Shown piece by piece: positions 16,538 to 24,109 of a stretch of DNA of 64,000 nt. Numbering within the stretch: position 1 is the stretch's first letter; each line of letters begins with the position of its first letter. Position numbers and translations under genes: made by a program. The notes beneath the pieces are model-generated. The model did not search any database. It was not told the origin of the DNA and saw only the letters and a program-made list of their open reading frames with translations. The stretch is taken from NCBI GenBank assembly GCA_035509275.1, contig DATJLU010000129.1, positions 14,266 through 78,265 of the forward strand. The letters are read 5' to 3'. The stretch comes from DAHUYF01 sp035509275. GTDB lineage: Bacteria; Pseudomonadota; Alphaproteobacteria; ATCC43930; CGMCC-115725.

Positions 16538-16777
16538 ATGAGCGAGGACCCGAAAGGCTATCGGGAAGGTTTTGCCGCCGGCTGGCTCGCCGCGTCGCAG
16601 GCGATCATGGAGGCGATCATGTCCGAAGCGCGCACGCCGCCGCTGGAGCTGGCGGGAAGCTTGCCGGGCGAGGTGCGCCGCCGCCGCGGCCGGCCGCCGA
16701 AATCAGTCGCCGCCGCCCCGCCGACGCTGCAACAGCCGGGCAAGCGGCCTCGGGGACGCCCGCGCAAGAACGCGTGA
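16538..16777 (+). CDS. Small AT-hook protein
   Basis: A 79-residue basic protein with two AT-hook-like motifs near the C terminus, RRRRGRPPK and KRPRGRPRKN, joined by an Ala/Pro linker. AT-hooks insert in the minor groove of AT-rich DNA. The N-terminal half (YREGFAAGWLAASQAIMEAIM) looks helical. The start follows an AGGAGG site and is preferred to an in-frame ATG 60 bases earlier. Its stop overlaps the GTG start of the lipoprotein gene that follows, so the two are coupled. Biological role is unknown. Confidence 0.65.
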   Translation: MSEDPKGYREGFAAGWLAASQAIMEAIMSEARTPPLELAGSLPGEVRRRRGRPPKSVAAAPPTLQQPGKRPRGRPRKNA

Positions 16778-17124
16778 TCTCGACAGCGGAAGCGACGCGC
16801 GATACGCGCGCCCGATGTCGTGGTTTGCGTGTGCTGATCGCGCTGACATTGCTGCCACTGGCCGCCTGCAACGCCGCTTCGGAGTGGTTGGCCGGCATCA
16901 ATCCCGATGACTATGCCTGGGAGGCGCCGATCGGAGCCGCGCCTGCTGCAGGTACGATGGACAAAGATCTCAAGCTGTGCGAGGGCGGATCCGGAAGCGC
17001 AAGCGCGGCGGCGGCGCAGGGCGGTCTGACCATCACGCGATCGGAAGCTTCCCCAGAGGTCAGCGAGTGCATGATGGCGAAAGGCTATCAGAAGCTCTAC
17101 CAATCGAGGCAGACGCTGTTCTAG
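16774..17124 (+). CDS. Predicted lipoprotein, 116 residues
   Basis: A predicted envelope lipoprotein starting at a GTG that overlaps the AT-hook gene stop (GTGA). After about 17 polar residues comes LRVLIALTLLPLAACNAASEW, with lipobox LAAC. The mature region contains two more Cys and a C-terminal SECMMAKGYQKLYQSRQ segment. No family is recognised with certainty. Coupling to the AT-hook gene is the only contextual clue. Confidence 0.6.
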   Translation: MISTAEATRDTRARCRGLRVLIALTLLPLAACNAASEWLAGINPDDYAWEAPIGAAPAAGTMDKDLKLCEGGSGSASAAAAQGGLTITRSEASPEVSECMMAKGYQKLYQSRQTLF

Positions 17125-17321
17125 CGGCCTAACGGAATGCCGCGGGTCACCCCACATGAAATGCCCGGCCGCGGCCGGTGAAGCAGGGCGGTGCGGAGCC
17201 AGCGCGGGAAGCTTGCGGGATACCGGACGCCCCGCATCTGCGCCGTCGTGATAGCCGCCGAGGGTAACGCCTTGGCGCCGGGAGCGACGACGGCCGGGCC
17301 GCGCCCGCCGCGTCCTGCGCC

Positions 17322-18308
17322 TCAAGGTGCGAGTCGCGTGGTCAGCGTCGTGCCGGGGAGCTTGCCGATCAGCGCGTCGGCGAGCTTCGCTTCGCGCAGA
17401 TTGGCGCCGCGCAGATCGGCGCCGCGCAGATCGGCATTGGCGAAATCGGCGCCGCGCAGATTGGCGCCGCGGAAGCGCGCCGCGGCGAGCATCGCGTCGG
17501 CGAAGCGCGCTTCGGCGAAGATCGAGCGGTCGAGGCGCGCCGCCGCGAGCAGCGCGCCGGAAAAGTCGAAGCCGGAAAGGTCGTAGCCCACCAGCTCGGC
17601 GCGCTTGCCGCGACGTCCGCCGCTGCGCACCCAGAGCTCATGCGCGCGGAGATGGCGCTGCACCTCTTCGGCCGGCAGCTCCATCGAGACGAGATGAACG
17701 CCGGCGCTCTCGACCTTCCGCCGCGCTTCGCCGCGCACCGCCGCGCCGGTGAAATCGGCACCGACAAGACTGGCGCCTTCGAGCGTGACGTCGATGATCT
17801 CGGCGCAGCGGAAACGCGCGCCGGCGAGATCGCTACGACGCAACGATGTGCGTTCGAGCGTGGCGCAATCGAATTCGACATGGCGCAGCTTGGCGTCGGT
17901 GAAATCGGTATCGCGCAGCACCGTGCGCACGAGCCGTGTGCTGCGCCGCGGCGCGTCGCTGGCGCGGCCGGATTGGCCGCGCTCGTCGCCGGGCGAGAGA
18001 TCGGCCTCGGCGAAATTGCTGCCGGACAAATCAGCGTCGTCGAAATAAGCGCCCCACAGCTTCGAGCGGTGAAACACGGCGCCGCGCAGATCGGCATTGC
18101 GGAAGGTGCAGTCGAGGAAGGTGGCGTCGGCAAAGTTCATCCGCCGGAAATCGAGGCCGGAAAAATCCCAGTTAACCACGGTGGTGCGGGCGCGCCCATA
18201 ACGCCCCGGCGCTTCGCCGTTGTGCCACTCGCACAACGTCGCCAGCAGCGCCTGGGTGGCGTGGACTTCGCTCGGTCCTTGCCGCGGCGGATTGTCGCCG
18301 GTCGTCAC
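17322..18308 (-). CDS. Pentapeptide-repeat protein
   Basis: A 328-residue protein built largely of A(D/N)LXX pentapeptide repeats, which fold as a right-handed quadrilateral beta-helix. Two repeat blocks are visible, about residues 48-180 and 245-320, separated by a segment with RKVESAGVHLVSMELPAEEVQRHLRAH. The last block contains many near-identical units (NLRGADF, DLRGADL, NLREAKL), reflected in a repetitive DNA stretch at 17395-17475. The GTG at 18308 is chosen because GGGAG precedes it. No signal peptide is seen, so it is probably cytoplasmic. Known relatives range from gyrase-protecting Qnr proteins to uncharacterised scaffolds; no specific role can be assigned. Confidence 0.78.
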   Translation of the reverse strand: MTTGDNPPRQGPSEVHATQALLATLCEWHNGEAPGRYGRARTTVVNWDFSGLDFRRMNFADATFLDCTFRNADLRGAVFHRSKLWGAYFDDADLSGSNFAEADLSPGDERGQSGRASDAPRRSTRLVRTVLRDTDFTDAKLRHVEFDCATLERTSLRRSDLAGARFRCAEIIDVTLEGASLVGADFTGAAVRGEARRKVESAGVHLVSMELPAEEVQRHLRAHELWVRSGGRRGKRAELVGYDLSGFDFSGALLAAARLDRSIFAEARFADAMLAAARFRGANLRGADFANADLRGADLRGANLREAKLADALIGKLPGTTLTTRLAP

Positions 18309-18540
18309 GGATCTCCCGCCAATTTGCCCGAAGGTCCAGGCGAAAAGGTGAGGTTTTATGCATCGGCAGGCAAACGCTTTCGCCATGGATTTGGCTAAAA
18401 TCCAAGCGATGTCGCGGTCCGGGAGAGAGCCATCGATGTGCCGCAAGGCTACGCGAATGTCGAGAAAATAACCTTCGGTTGCCACAAATCGGCCAAGCTT
18501 CGCCCGCAAGGTTCGCGCGCTAGGGATGCAGGAGAAAGCG

Positions 18541-18759
18541 ATGGGTGTGTGGAAGCGCAAGCGCGCCGAGCCGAACCTCGAAGAGCTGCTCGCCGACGAT
18601 ATGATGGCCGCTGTGACCAAGAGCGCCGGCACCGACCGCGCCGGGTTGCGCGCGCTGCTCAGCGACATGGCCGGCCGAATTCCGGCCGAGCGCTTCGCCG
18701 CGATTATGCCGCGTTGCGCGTCGCCGGCACGATGCGGCTGTCCGCAACCGGCAGGGTGA
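18541..18759 (+). CDS. Small conserved-looking protein, 72 residues
   Basis: A short protein beginning MGVWKRKRAEPNLEELLADDMM, with a strong AGGAG site six bases before the ATG. The opening Trp-Lys-Arg-Lys-Arg and the following acidic Leu-rich helix resemble small alphaproteobacterial proteins of unknown function. The coding end overlaps the 3' end of the histidine-kinase gene on the other strand by 56 bases, and the last 15 residues (Cys/Pro-rich) look less protein-like, so the true C terminus may have been extended by a mutation in the stop. Confidence 0.5.
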   Translation: MGVWKRKRAEPNLEELLADDMMAAVTKSAGTDRAGLRALLSDMAGRIPAERFAAIMPRCASPARCGCPQPAG

Positions 18760-20110
18760 ACATCGCCTTGAGGCCCGGCTCGTTGTCCTCGAGCCAGGCT
18801 TCGCCACCATGCAGCCGCGCCACCGCGCGCACCAGGCTGAGACCCAGGCCATTGCCGGGCGTGCTGCGGCTGCCCTCGAGGCGAACGAAGCGGTCGAACA
18901 CCGCCTCGCGCCGGTCCGCAGGGACGCCAGGGCCGCTATCGGCAACTTCGACGCGCGCCATACCGCCCTGGCGATGGGCGCTCAGCGCCACCTTGCCGGC
19001 GGGGGTATATTTCAGCGCGTTGTCGAGCAGGTTGGCGATCGCCTGCGACAATAGATGGCGATCGCCATGGACGGCGATCGCGGCATCGCTCTCGACGGTG
19101 AGCGACAGGCCCTTGTCGTCGGCAACCGGCTCGTAGAGCTCGGCCACCGAGCGGGCGATCTCGGCGAGATCGACCACCGCCATGGTCTCGCGGCGCGAGC
19201 CCGCTTCCGCCTCGGCGATGCTCAACAGCGCGTTGAAAGTGCCGAGCAGATGGTCGGCGTCGGCGATCGTCTCGCGCAGCGCATCGGCGTAGCGTTGGGC
19301 GTCGGGGCGCTCGAGCAGCGTCACCTCGAGCCTCGCGCGCAGCCGCGACAGCGGCGTGCGCAGATCATGCGCGATATTGTCGGTGACTTGGCGCATGCCC
19401 AGCATCAGCCGCTCGATCTGGTCGAGCATGGCGTTGAGGTTGGCGGCGAGCTGATCGAACTCGTCGCCGCTGCCGCTGAGCGGGACGCGTTGCGAGAGAT
19501 CGCCGCGGATGATGCGCTCGCTGGTGCGGTTCACCGCATCGACGCGGCTGAGCATGTGCCGGGTCATGAAGAGACCGCCGCCGACGCCGAGCGCGACGGT
19601 GAGCAGCGCTGCCCAGGCGAGTGTGCGGGTGATGCGGCTGCGAAAAGCCTCGGCATCGCGCAGGTCGCGCCCCACCAGCAGCCGGAAGCCGTCATGCAGC
19701 ACGAAGACCGAAGCGATGGCCGAGCTGGTGACCGTACCCTCGCGCGTGCGCACATCCACCGGAAAGCGGATCCAGCCCGGCCGGATCTGCTCCGCGCGCG
19801 GCCAGGCGGAAAGATTGCCCGCCAACGGCTGAAGCGCCGGATCGGTGACGAGGTAGAGTGTCGAATCGCCATGCGGCGCAGGCGCGGTGCTGCGCGTGTG
19901 GATGATATCGAGCAGCCCGGCAAGCCCGCGCTCGGTATATTCCTCACGCAGCCCGGTGATCTCGGCGTCGATCGTCGCTTCCGTCTGTCGCTCGATGAAG
20001 CCCGCGGTCGAGAAATAGATGAAGGCAAGCAGCGCCAGCACCGAGGCGACGAACAGCAGGAGGTAGAGCGCGGCAAGCCGGAACGCGTTGGTCCGCAGCA
20101 GGCGGTTCAC
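18704..20110 (-). CDS. Sensor histidine kinase (EnvZ/QseC type)
   Basis: Inner-membrane sensor kinase of about 468 residues. An N-terminal helix (LAALYLLLFVASVLALLAFIYF) and a second helix (LAWAALLTVALGVGGGLF) enclose a periplasmic domain of about 130 residues. Then come HAMP, the phospho-acceptor box VTDNIAHDLRTPLSRLRARLE, the N box AIANLLDNALKYTP, and G1/G2 DSGPGVP and GNGLGLSLV. The start is taken at the GTG at 20110, just after the regulator stop; a TTG at 20134 is the alternative. It forms an operon with the OmpR-type regulator. The signal sensed is unknown. Confidence 0.88.
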   Translation of the reverse strand: MNRLLRTNAFRLAALYLLLFVASVLALLAFIYFSTAGFIERQTEATIDAEITGLREEYTERGLAGLLDIIHTRSTAPAPHGDSTLYLVTDPALQPLAGNLSAWPRAEQIRPGWIRFPVDVRTREGTVTSSAIASVFVLHDGFRLLVGRDLRDAEAFRSRITRTLAWAALLTVALGVGGGLFMTRHMLSRVDAVNRTSERIIRGDLSQRVPLSGSGDEFDQLAANLNAMLDQIERLMLGMRQVTDNIAHDLRTPLSRLRARLEVTLLERPDAQRYADALRETIADADHLLGTFNALLSIAEAEAGSRRETMAVVDLAEIARSVAELYEPVADDKGLSLTVESDAAIAVHGDRHLLSQAIANLLDNALKYTPAGKVALSAHRQGGMARVEVADSGPGVPADRREAVFDRFVRLEGSRSTPGNGLGLSLVRAVARLHGGEAWLEDNEPGLKAMFTLPVADSRIVPATRNAA

Positions 20111-20115
20111 GGCGA

Positions 20116-20790
20116 CTAGTCCGCCCGCAGACAATAACCCGCGCCGCGCACCGTGTGCAGCAAGGGCTTGGTGAAGCCCTTGTCGATCTTCTGCCGCAGC
20201 CGGCTCACATGAACGTCGATGACGTTGGTTTGCGGGTCAAAGTGATAGTCCCAGACATTCTCCAGCAGCATGGTGCGGGTTACCACCTGCCCGGCATGGC
20301 GCATGAGGAACTCGAGCAGGCGGAACTCGCGCGGCAGCAGCTCGATCTCCTGGCCGCCGCGCGTGACCCCGCGCGTCAGCAGATCCATCTCGAGATCGCC
20401 GGTCCTGAGCCGCGTCGTCTGGGTGCTGCCGCTGCCGCGCCGCAGCAAAGCCTCGATCCGGGCCAGCAGCTCGCGAAACGCAAAGGGCTTGACCAGGTAA
20501 TCGTCGCCGCCGGCGCGCAGGCCCTTCACCCGGTCATCGACTGCGCCCAGCGCGCTCAGGATGAGCACCGGCGTGCGCACCTCGGCGGCGCGCAGCGCGG
20601 CGATCAACGCCAGCCCGTCCATCCCGGGCAGCATCCGGTCGACGATGAGCGCGTCGTAATTTCCCGAGCTCGCCATGAACAGCCCGTTGCGGCCCTCGGC
20701 GGCATGGTCGACGACATAGCCGCTTTCGGAGAGACCCTTGGCGATGTAGGCCGCCGCCTCGCGGTCGTCCTCGATGACGAGAAGCTTCAT
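20116..20790 (-). CDS. OmpR/PhoB-family response regulator
   Basis: A 224-residue two-component regulator. The receiver domain has the acidic pair in VIEDDRE, phospho-acceptor Asp51 in LIVDRMLPGMDG and Lys in DDYLVKPF. The C-terminal winged helix shows LLPREFRLLEFLMRHAGQVVTR and VDVHVSRLRQKI with the terminal VRGAGYCL. The start at 20790 follows GGAGAAGGTGGG. It is the first gene of the pair with the kinase, and is divergent from the stand-alone receiver gene at 20946. Confidence 0.92.
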   Translation of the reverse strand: MKLLVIEDDREAAAYIAKGLSESGYVVDHAAEGRNGLFMASSGNYDALIVDRMLPGMDGLALIAALRAAEVRTPVLILSALGAVDDRVKGLRAGGDDYLVKPFAFRELLARIEALLRRGSGSTQTTRLRTGDLEMDLLTRGVTRGGQEIELLPREFRLLEFLMRHAGQVVTRTMLLENVWDYHFDPQTNVIDVHVSRLRQKIDKGFTKPLLHTVRGAGYCLRAD

Positions 20791-20945
20791 CCCACCTTCT
20801 CCGCCAGGGACCATAGCCAGAGGGGAACTCGCGCGAAAGAGGAGCGCGTCCCCGATGAGGAACCACGCGCACCCCGAATCGTTTCTAGCAAAAGCGCCCT
20901 TTTTTGGTGGTCGGCCTACGGCCGCCCGTTCATGGCGGTAAGCCT

Positions 20946-21377
20946 ATGGTGTCGAGCCCCAGCAACCTAAAAACTGATAGTCCGGAAGACAAAATCAAGC
21001 GTCCGGTGTCGATCCTCGTCGTCGAAGATGATGCCCTGGTGGCAAGCTACATCCAGGAAGTGCTGGAGGAATCCGGCTTCGCCATAGCCGGTGTCGCCTC
21101 CTCGGGCCCGGAGGCCATGTCGCTGGCCAGCAACACGCGGCCCGAACTCGCCCTCGTCGATATCAAGCTGGCCGGCCCGATGGACGGCATCGAGGTCGCG
21201 CGGCTGATGCGCAGCCGGTTCAATGTCCTCTCGATCTTTCTCTCCGGGATCTGCGATCCGGAGACGATGGAGCGCGCCAAGACCGCGGGTCCCCTCGGCT
21301 TTCTCGAAAAGCCGTTCCGTCCGAGCCAGGTCTTCAACGCGCTCCAACGCGCTCTGGCCGAGCTGCAACAGCCTTAG
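20946..21377 (+). CDS. Stand-alone response-regulator receiver protein
   Basis: A 143-residue single receiver domain with no output domain. Residues 1-20 are polar; then VSILVVEDDALVASYIQEVL with the acidic pair, Asp72 in LALVDIKLAGPMDGIEVA as the phospho-acceptor, and the Lys of FLEKPFRPSQVFNAL. The Ser/Thr position falls in IFLSGICD. Proteins of this kind often act as phosphate sinks or in histidine-kinase relays. It starts 156 bases from the divergent OmpR-type regulator. The start is uncertain; there is only a weak GGTAAG site ahead of the ATG. Confidence 0.8.
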   Translation: MVSSPSNLKTDSPEDKIKRPVSILVVEDDALVASYIQEVLEESGFAIAGVASSGPEAMSLASNTRPELALVDIKLAGPMDGIEVARLMRSRFNVLSIFLSGICDPETMERAKTAGPLGFLEKPFRPSQVFNALQRALAELQQP

Positions 21378-21415
21378 CTAGAGCAGTTTCCGAGGGCCGA
21401 TTTTCCCAATTCCTG

Positions 21416-21542
21416 GTCGTCCCCGCGAAAGCCCAACCGTACTCTCGAATTCGCCTTGCCCGCGCAAGCGGGCATCCAGAAGCTTTAGCCCCGGCGAGCG
21501 GAGCCTATGACTCTGGGTCCCCGCTTTCGCGGGGAAGGCGGG
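21416..21542. repeat. Palindromic intergenic repeat, family B, copy 1
   Basis: The gap contains GTCCCCGCGAAAGC (left), GCGCAAGCGGGCATCCAG (middle) and ACTCTGGGTCCCCGC followed by TTTCGCGGGG (right). The outer parts are inverted and the right arm is the reverse complement of the left arm of a second copy at 42231-42318. It is probably a dispersed chromosomal palindromic element. The remaining bases of this 412-bp gap hold only a very small reading frame at 21619-21702. Confidence 0.75.
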
Positions 21543-21618
21543 AAAGACATCGGGAACGCAGTGTTTTTTCGAGATGTGCGCATACCCGGCCAGCGCTGCG
21601 GCAGGCGCGCCCTGCCGC

Positions 21619-21702
21619 TCAGGTCAGCGTCATCCACAAAGCGGCGATCCAGGCGATCGCCAGCAGCACCGCGCTTTGCCGGTCCAAGCCTTTGTCCTTC
21701 AT
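21619..21702 (-). CDS. Possible 27-residue membrane microprotein
   Basis: A very short frame starting MKDKGLDRQS, followed by a hydrophobic helix AVLLAIAWIAALWM and ending TLT. A TGGAGG ribosome site sits seven bases upstream of the ATG. The charged N terminus plus one hydrophobic helix fits the common layout of bacterial single-span microproteins. It lies alone between the receiver gene and the isomerase gene. There is no family evidence, so this is a candidate only. Confidence 0.35.
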   Translation of the reverse strand: MKDKGLDRQSAVLLAIAWIAALWMTLT

Positions 21703-21789
21703 GCCCGCCTCCATCCCTCGATTGAGAGGGAGATTAGCCCAAGAACAAATCATGAACAAGTTATTTCTGCGCCGTGTCTGCTCGCCCCT

Positions 21790-22437
21790 TCATTCGCCGG
21801 CCGTCAGCGGCGGCAGGTCCGAGGGCGCCTGCGCCCAGGCGATGGCCTGTTCGAGCCGGTCATTTCCCCAGAAGAGCTCATCGCCGACGAGGAAGCTTGG
21901 GGCGCCGAAGATGCCGTGCCGGATCGCCGCCTCGCCCGAGGCCTTGAGACGCGCCTTGTTCGCCGGGCTGGCGGCGCGCGCGAGCAGCGCGGCGGCGTCA
22001 TGGCCGAGCGCGGCGATGAGCGCGCCGATCACCTCGGGCGCGGCGATATCGCGATCCTCGGCGAAATTGGCGTGGAAGGCGGCGCGGGTGAAGGCTGGCC
22101 CCCAGCCCTCGTCGATCGCGATCAAGGCGACCCGGGCGGCGAGGAGGCCGTTTCGCGGATAGGCGGAGGGCAGCCGCAGCGGCAGGCCGGCCGCGGCGCA
22201 GAGCCGCTGCACGTCGCGCCAGCGGTAGCGGCGCTGCGCCGGGCTCGGATTCTGGAAAGGCGAGGGGTCGTGCGCCCGCGTCTTGAAGATCGGCCCGAGC
22301 AGGAAAGGCTGCCAGTCGATCGCGAGGCGCGTGTCCGCCGCGAGACCTTCGATACGGCCCGCGGCGAGATAGGAATAAGGGCTGGCGAACTCGTACCAGA
22401 ACTCGATCGCCGCCGGCTGGGTGCTCGCTTCGTCCAT
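21790..22437 (-). CDS. 2-hydroxychromene-2-carboxylate isomerase-like DsbA-family protein
   Basis: A 215-residue DsbA-fold/kappa-GST-like protein. It has the hallmark FWYEFASPYSYLAA near the N terminus, in which the Ser of SPYS is the glutathione-activating residue in the family, then DWQPFLLGPIF and the C-terminal GIFGAPSFLVGDELFWGNDRL. Known relatives isomerise 2-hydroxychromene-2-carboxylate in naphthalene breakdown, but many homologues occur outside that pathway and nothing here points to naphthalene use. It is divergent from the acyl-CoA synthetase gene, with 25 bases between starts. Confidence 0.85.
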   Translation of the reverse strand: MDEASTQPAAIEFWYEFASPYSYLAAGRIEGLAADTRLAIDWQPFLLGPIFKTRAHDPSPFQNPSPAQRRYRWRDVQRLCAAAGLPLRLPSAYPRNGLLAARVALIAIDEGWGPAFTRAAFHANFAEDRDIAAPEVIGALIAALGHDAAALLARAASPANKARLKASGEAAIRHGIFGAPSFLVGDELFWGNDRLEQAIAWAQAPSDLPPLTAGE

Positions 22438-22462
22438 GGCAAGACCTTATCTTAGGCGCGCC

Positions 22463-24109
22463 ATGAGAACCATGCTCCAGGACCGCTTCTGGCCCGCTAC
22501 CGGGCCGGGCGGCGATCTGCGTCTCGAGCGGCATTTCGACGGCCGCGCCTTCCGCTGCTTCAGCGAGCGGCCGGCGACGGTCGATGCGCTCTTCCGCGCC
22601 TGCGCTGCGCGCCGGGGCGGCGAGGAAGCCTTGATCGCCGGCGAGCAGCGCCTCCGCTATGCCGAGCTCGACCGCCTGGTCGACGCGATGGCCGGCAATC
22701 TTGCGGCGCGCGGCATCGGGCCGGGCGAGCGCGTCGCCATGCTGCTCGGCAATTGCCCGGAGTTTCTCGTCGTCGTCCTCGCTTGCGCGCGGCTCGGCGC
22801 GATCTCGATGCCGATCGGCACGCGCCAGAAAGCTCCTGAGCTCGAATACCTGCTCAACGACAGCGGCGCCGCGGCGCTGATCTTCGACCGCGAGTTCGCC
22901 GCGAACCTCCCGGAGCCCTCTGCCGTCCCGGCGCTGCGACTGCGCATCGTCCTCGGCGCGCCGATCGCCGGTGCCGAGCCGGCTGCCGCTTTCCTCGCAC
23001 CGGCGGCGCCAGTACCCGATATCCGCACCGGCGAAGAGGATACCGCCACCATCCTCTACACCTCGGGCACGACCGGAAAGCCCAAAGGCGCGATGCTGAG
23101 CCATCTCAACATCGTCCACTCGGCCATCCATTTCACCCGCTGCATGGGGCTCGTGCCGGGCGATCGTTTGATGCTGGCGGTGCCGGCCGCGCATGTGACG
23201 GGGACCGTCGCGATCTTCATCACGGCGCTCGCGTGCGGCGGCGCCACCGTGATCCTGCGCAGCTTCACGGCGCGCGGATTTCTCGAGCTCGCCGCGCGCG
23301 AGCGCATCACCTTCACCTGCATGGTGCCGGCGATGTACATCCTCTGCCTGATGGACCCGGCGTTCGAGCGCTTCGATCTCTCCGCCTGGCGCGTCGGCTC
23401 CTTCGGCGGCGCGCCGATGCCCGAGGCGACGATCGCCGGCCTCGCCGCGAAACTGCCTCGGCTCTCGCTCAGCAACGCCTATGGCGCCACCGAGACGACA
23501 TCGCCGACGACGCTGATGCCGCTCGGCGAGACCGCGGCGCATCCTGACAGTGTCGGTCAAGTGGTGCCCTGTGGCGAGGTGCGGATCGTCGACGAAGCCG
23601 GCCGCGACCTGCCACCCGGTGCGCCGGGCGAGATCTGGATCCGCGGACCGATGGTGGTGAAGGGCTATTGGGGGAAGCCCGAGGCCAACGCGGCGAGCTT
23701 TACCGATGGCTTCTGGCATTCCGGCGATATCGGCGCGCTCGACACCGAGGGCTTCCTGCGCGTCTTCGACCGGGTGAAGGACATGATCAACCGCGGCGGC
23801 TACAAGATCTACAGCGCCGAGGTCGAGAATGCGCTCGCCTATCACCCCGCGATCGCCGAATGCGCCGTGGTCGGCCGGCCCGATCCGGTGCTGGGCGAGC
23901 GCGTCTGTGCCTTCGTGCTGCCGAAAAGCGAAGGCGTCACCGCCGAAGATATTCGCCGCTTCTGCGCCGAGCGCATGGCCGATTACAAGGTGCCGGAGCT
24001 GGTCACGCTGGTCGCGAAGCCGCTGCCGCGCAACGCCAACGGCAAGGTGCAGAAGGCGGTGTTGCGCGAATGGGCGCTCGAGGCGCCGGGACCTCTATTG
24101 CGCCGCTAG
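22463..24109 (+). CDS. AMP-dependent acyl-CoA synthetase/ligase
   Basis: A 548-residue adenylate-forming acid-CoA ligase. The P-loop-like motif is TILYTSGTTGKPKGAMLSH, with NAYGATETTS (A5), WHSGDIGALDTEGFLRVFDRVKDMI (A7/A8) and the catalytic Lys in the C-terminal PRNANGKVQKAVL. It would activate a carboxylic acid to its CoA thioester through an acyl-AMP. The chain is of normal length. It is divergent from the isomerase and convergent with the hydrolase, with a 15-base overlap of stops. The acid substrate is not predictable. Confidence 0.9.
   Translation: MRTMLQDRFWPATGPGGDLRLERHFDGRAFRCFSERPATVDALFRACAARRGGEEALIAGEQRLRYAELDRLVDAMAGNLAARGIGPGERVAMLLGNCPEFLVVVLACARLGAISMPIGTRQKAPELEYLLNDSGAAALIFDREFAANLPEPSAVPALRLRIVLGAPIAGAEPAAAFLAPAAPVPDIRTGEEDTATILYTSGTTGKPKGAMLSHLNIVHSAIHFTRCMGLVPGDRLMLAVPAAHVTGTVAIFITALACGGATVILRSFTARGFLELAARERITFTCMVPAMYILCLMDPAFERFDLSAWRVGSFGGAPMPEATIAGLAAKLPRLSLSNAYGATETTSPTTLMPLGETAAHPDSVGQVVPCGEVRIVDEAGRDLPPGAPGEIWIRGPMVVKGYWGKPEANAASFTDGFWHSGDIGALDTEGFLRVFDRVKDMINRGGYKIYSAEVENALAYHPAIAECAVVGRPDPVLGERVCAFVLPKSEGVTAEDIRRFCAERMADYKVPELVTLVAKPLPRNANGKVQKAVLREWALEAPGPLLRR

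Noticed and set aside
17395..17475. Short tandem DNA repeat possibly CRISPR-like
   Set aside because: It is the coding of pentapeptide repeats (GCGCCGCGCAGATCGGC-type units) with no unique spacers.
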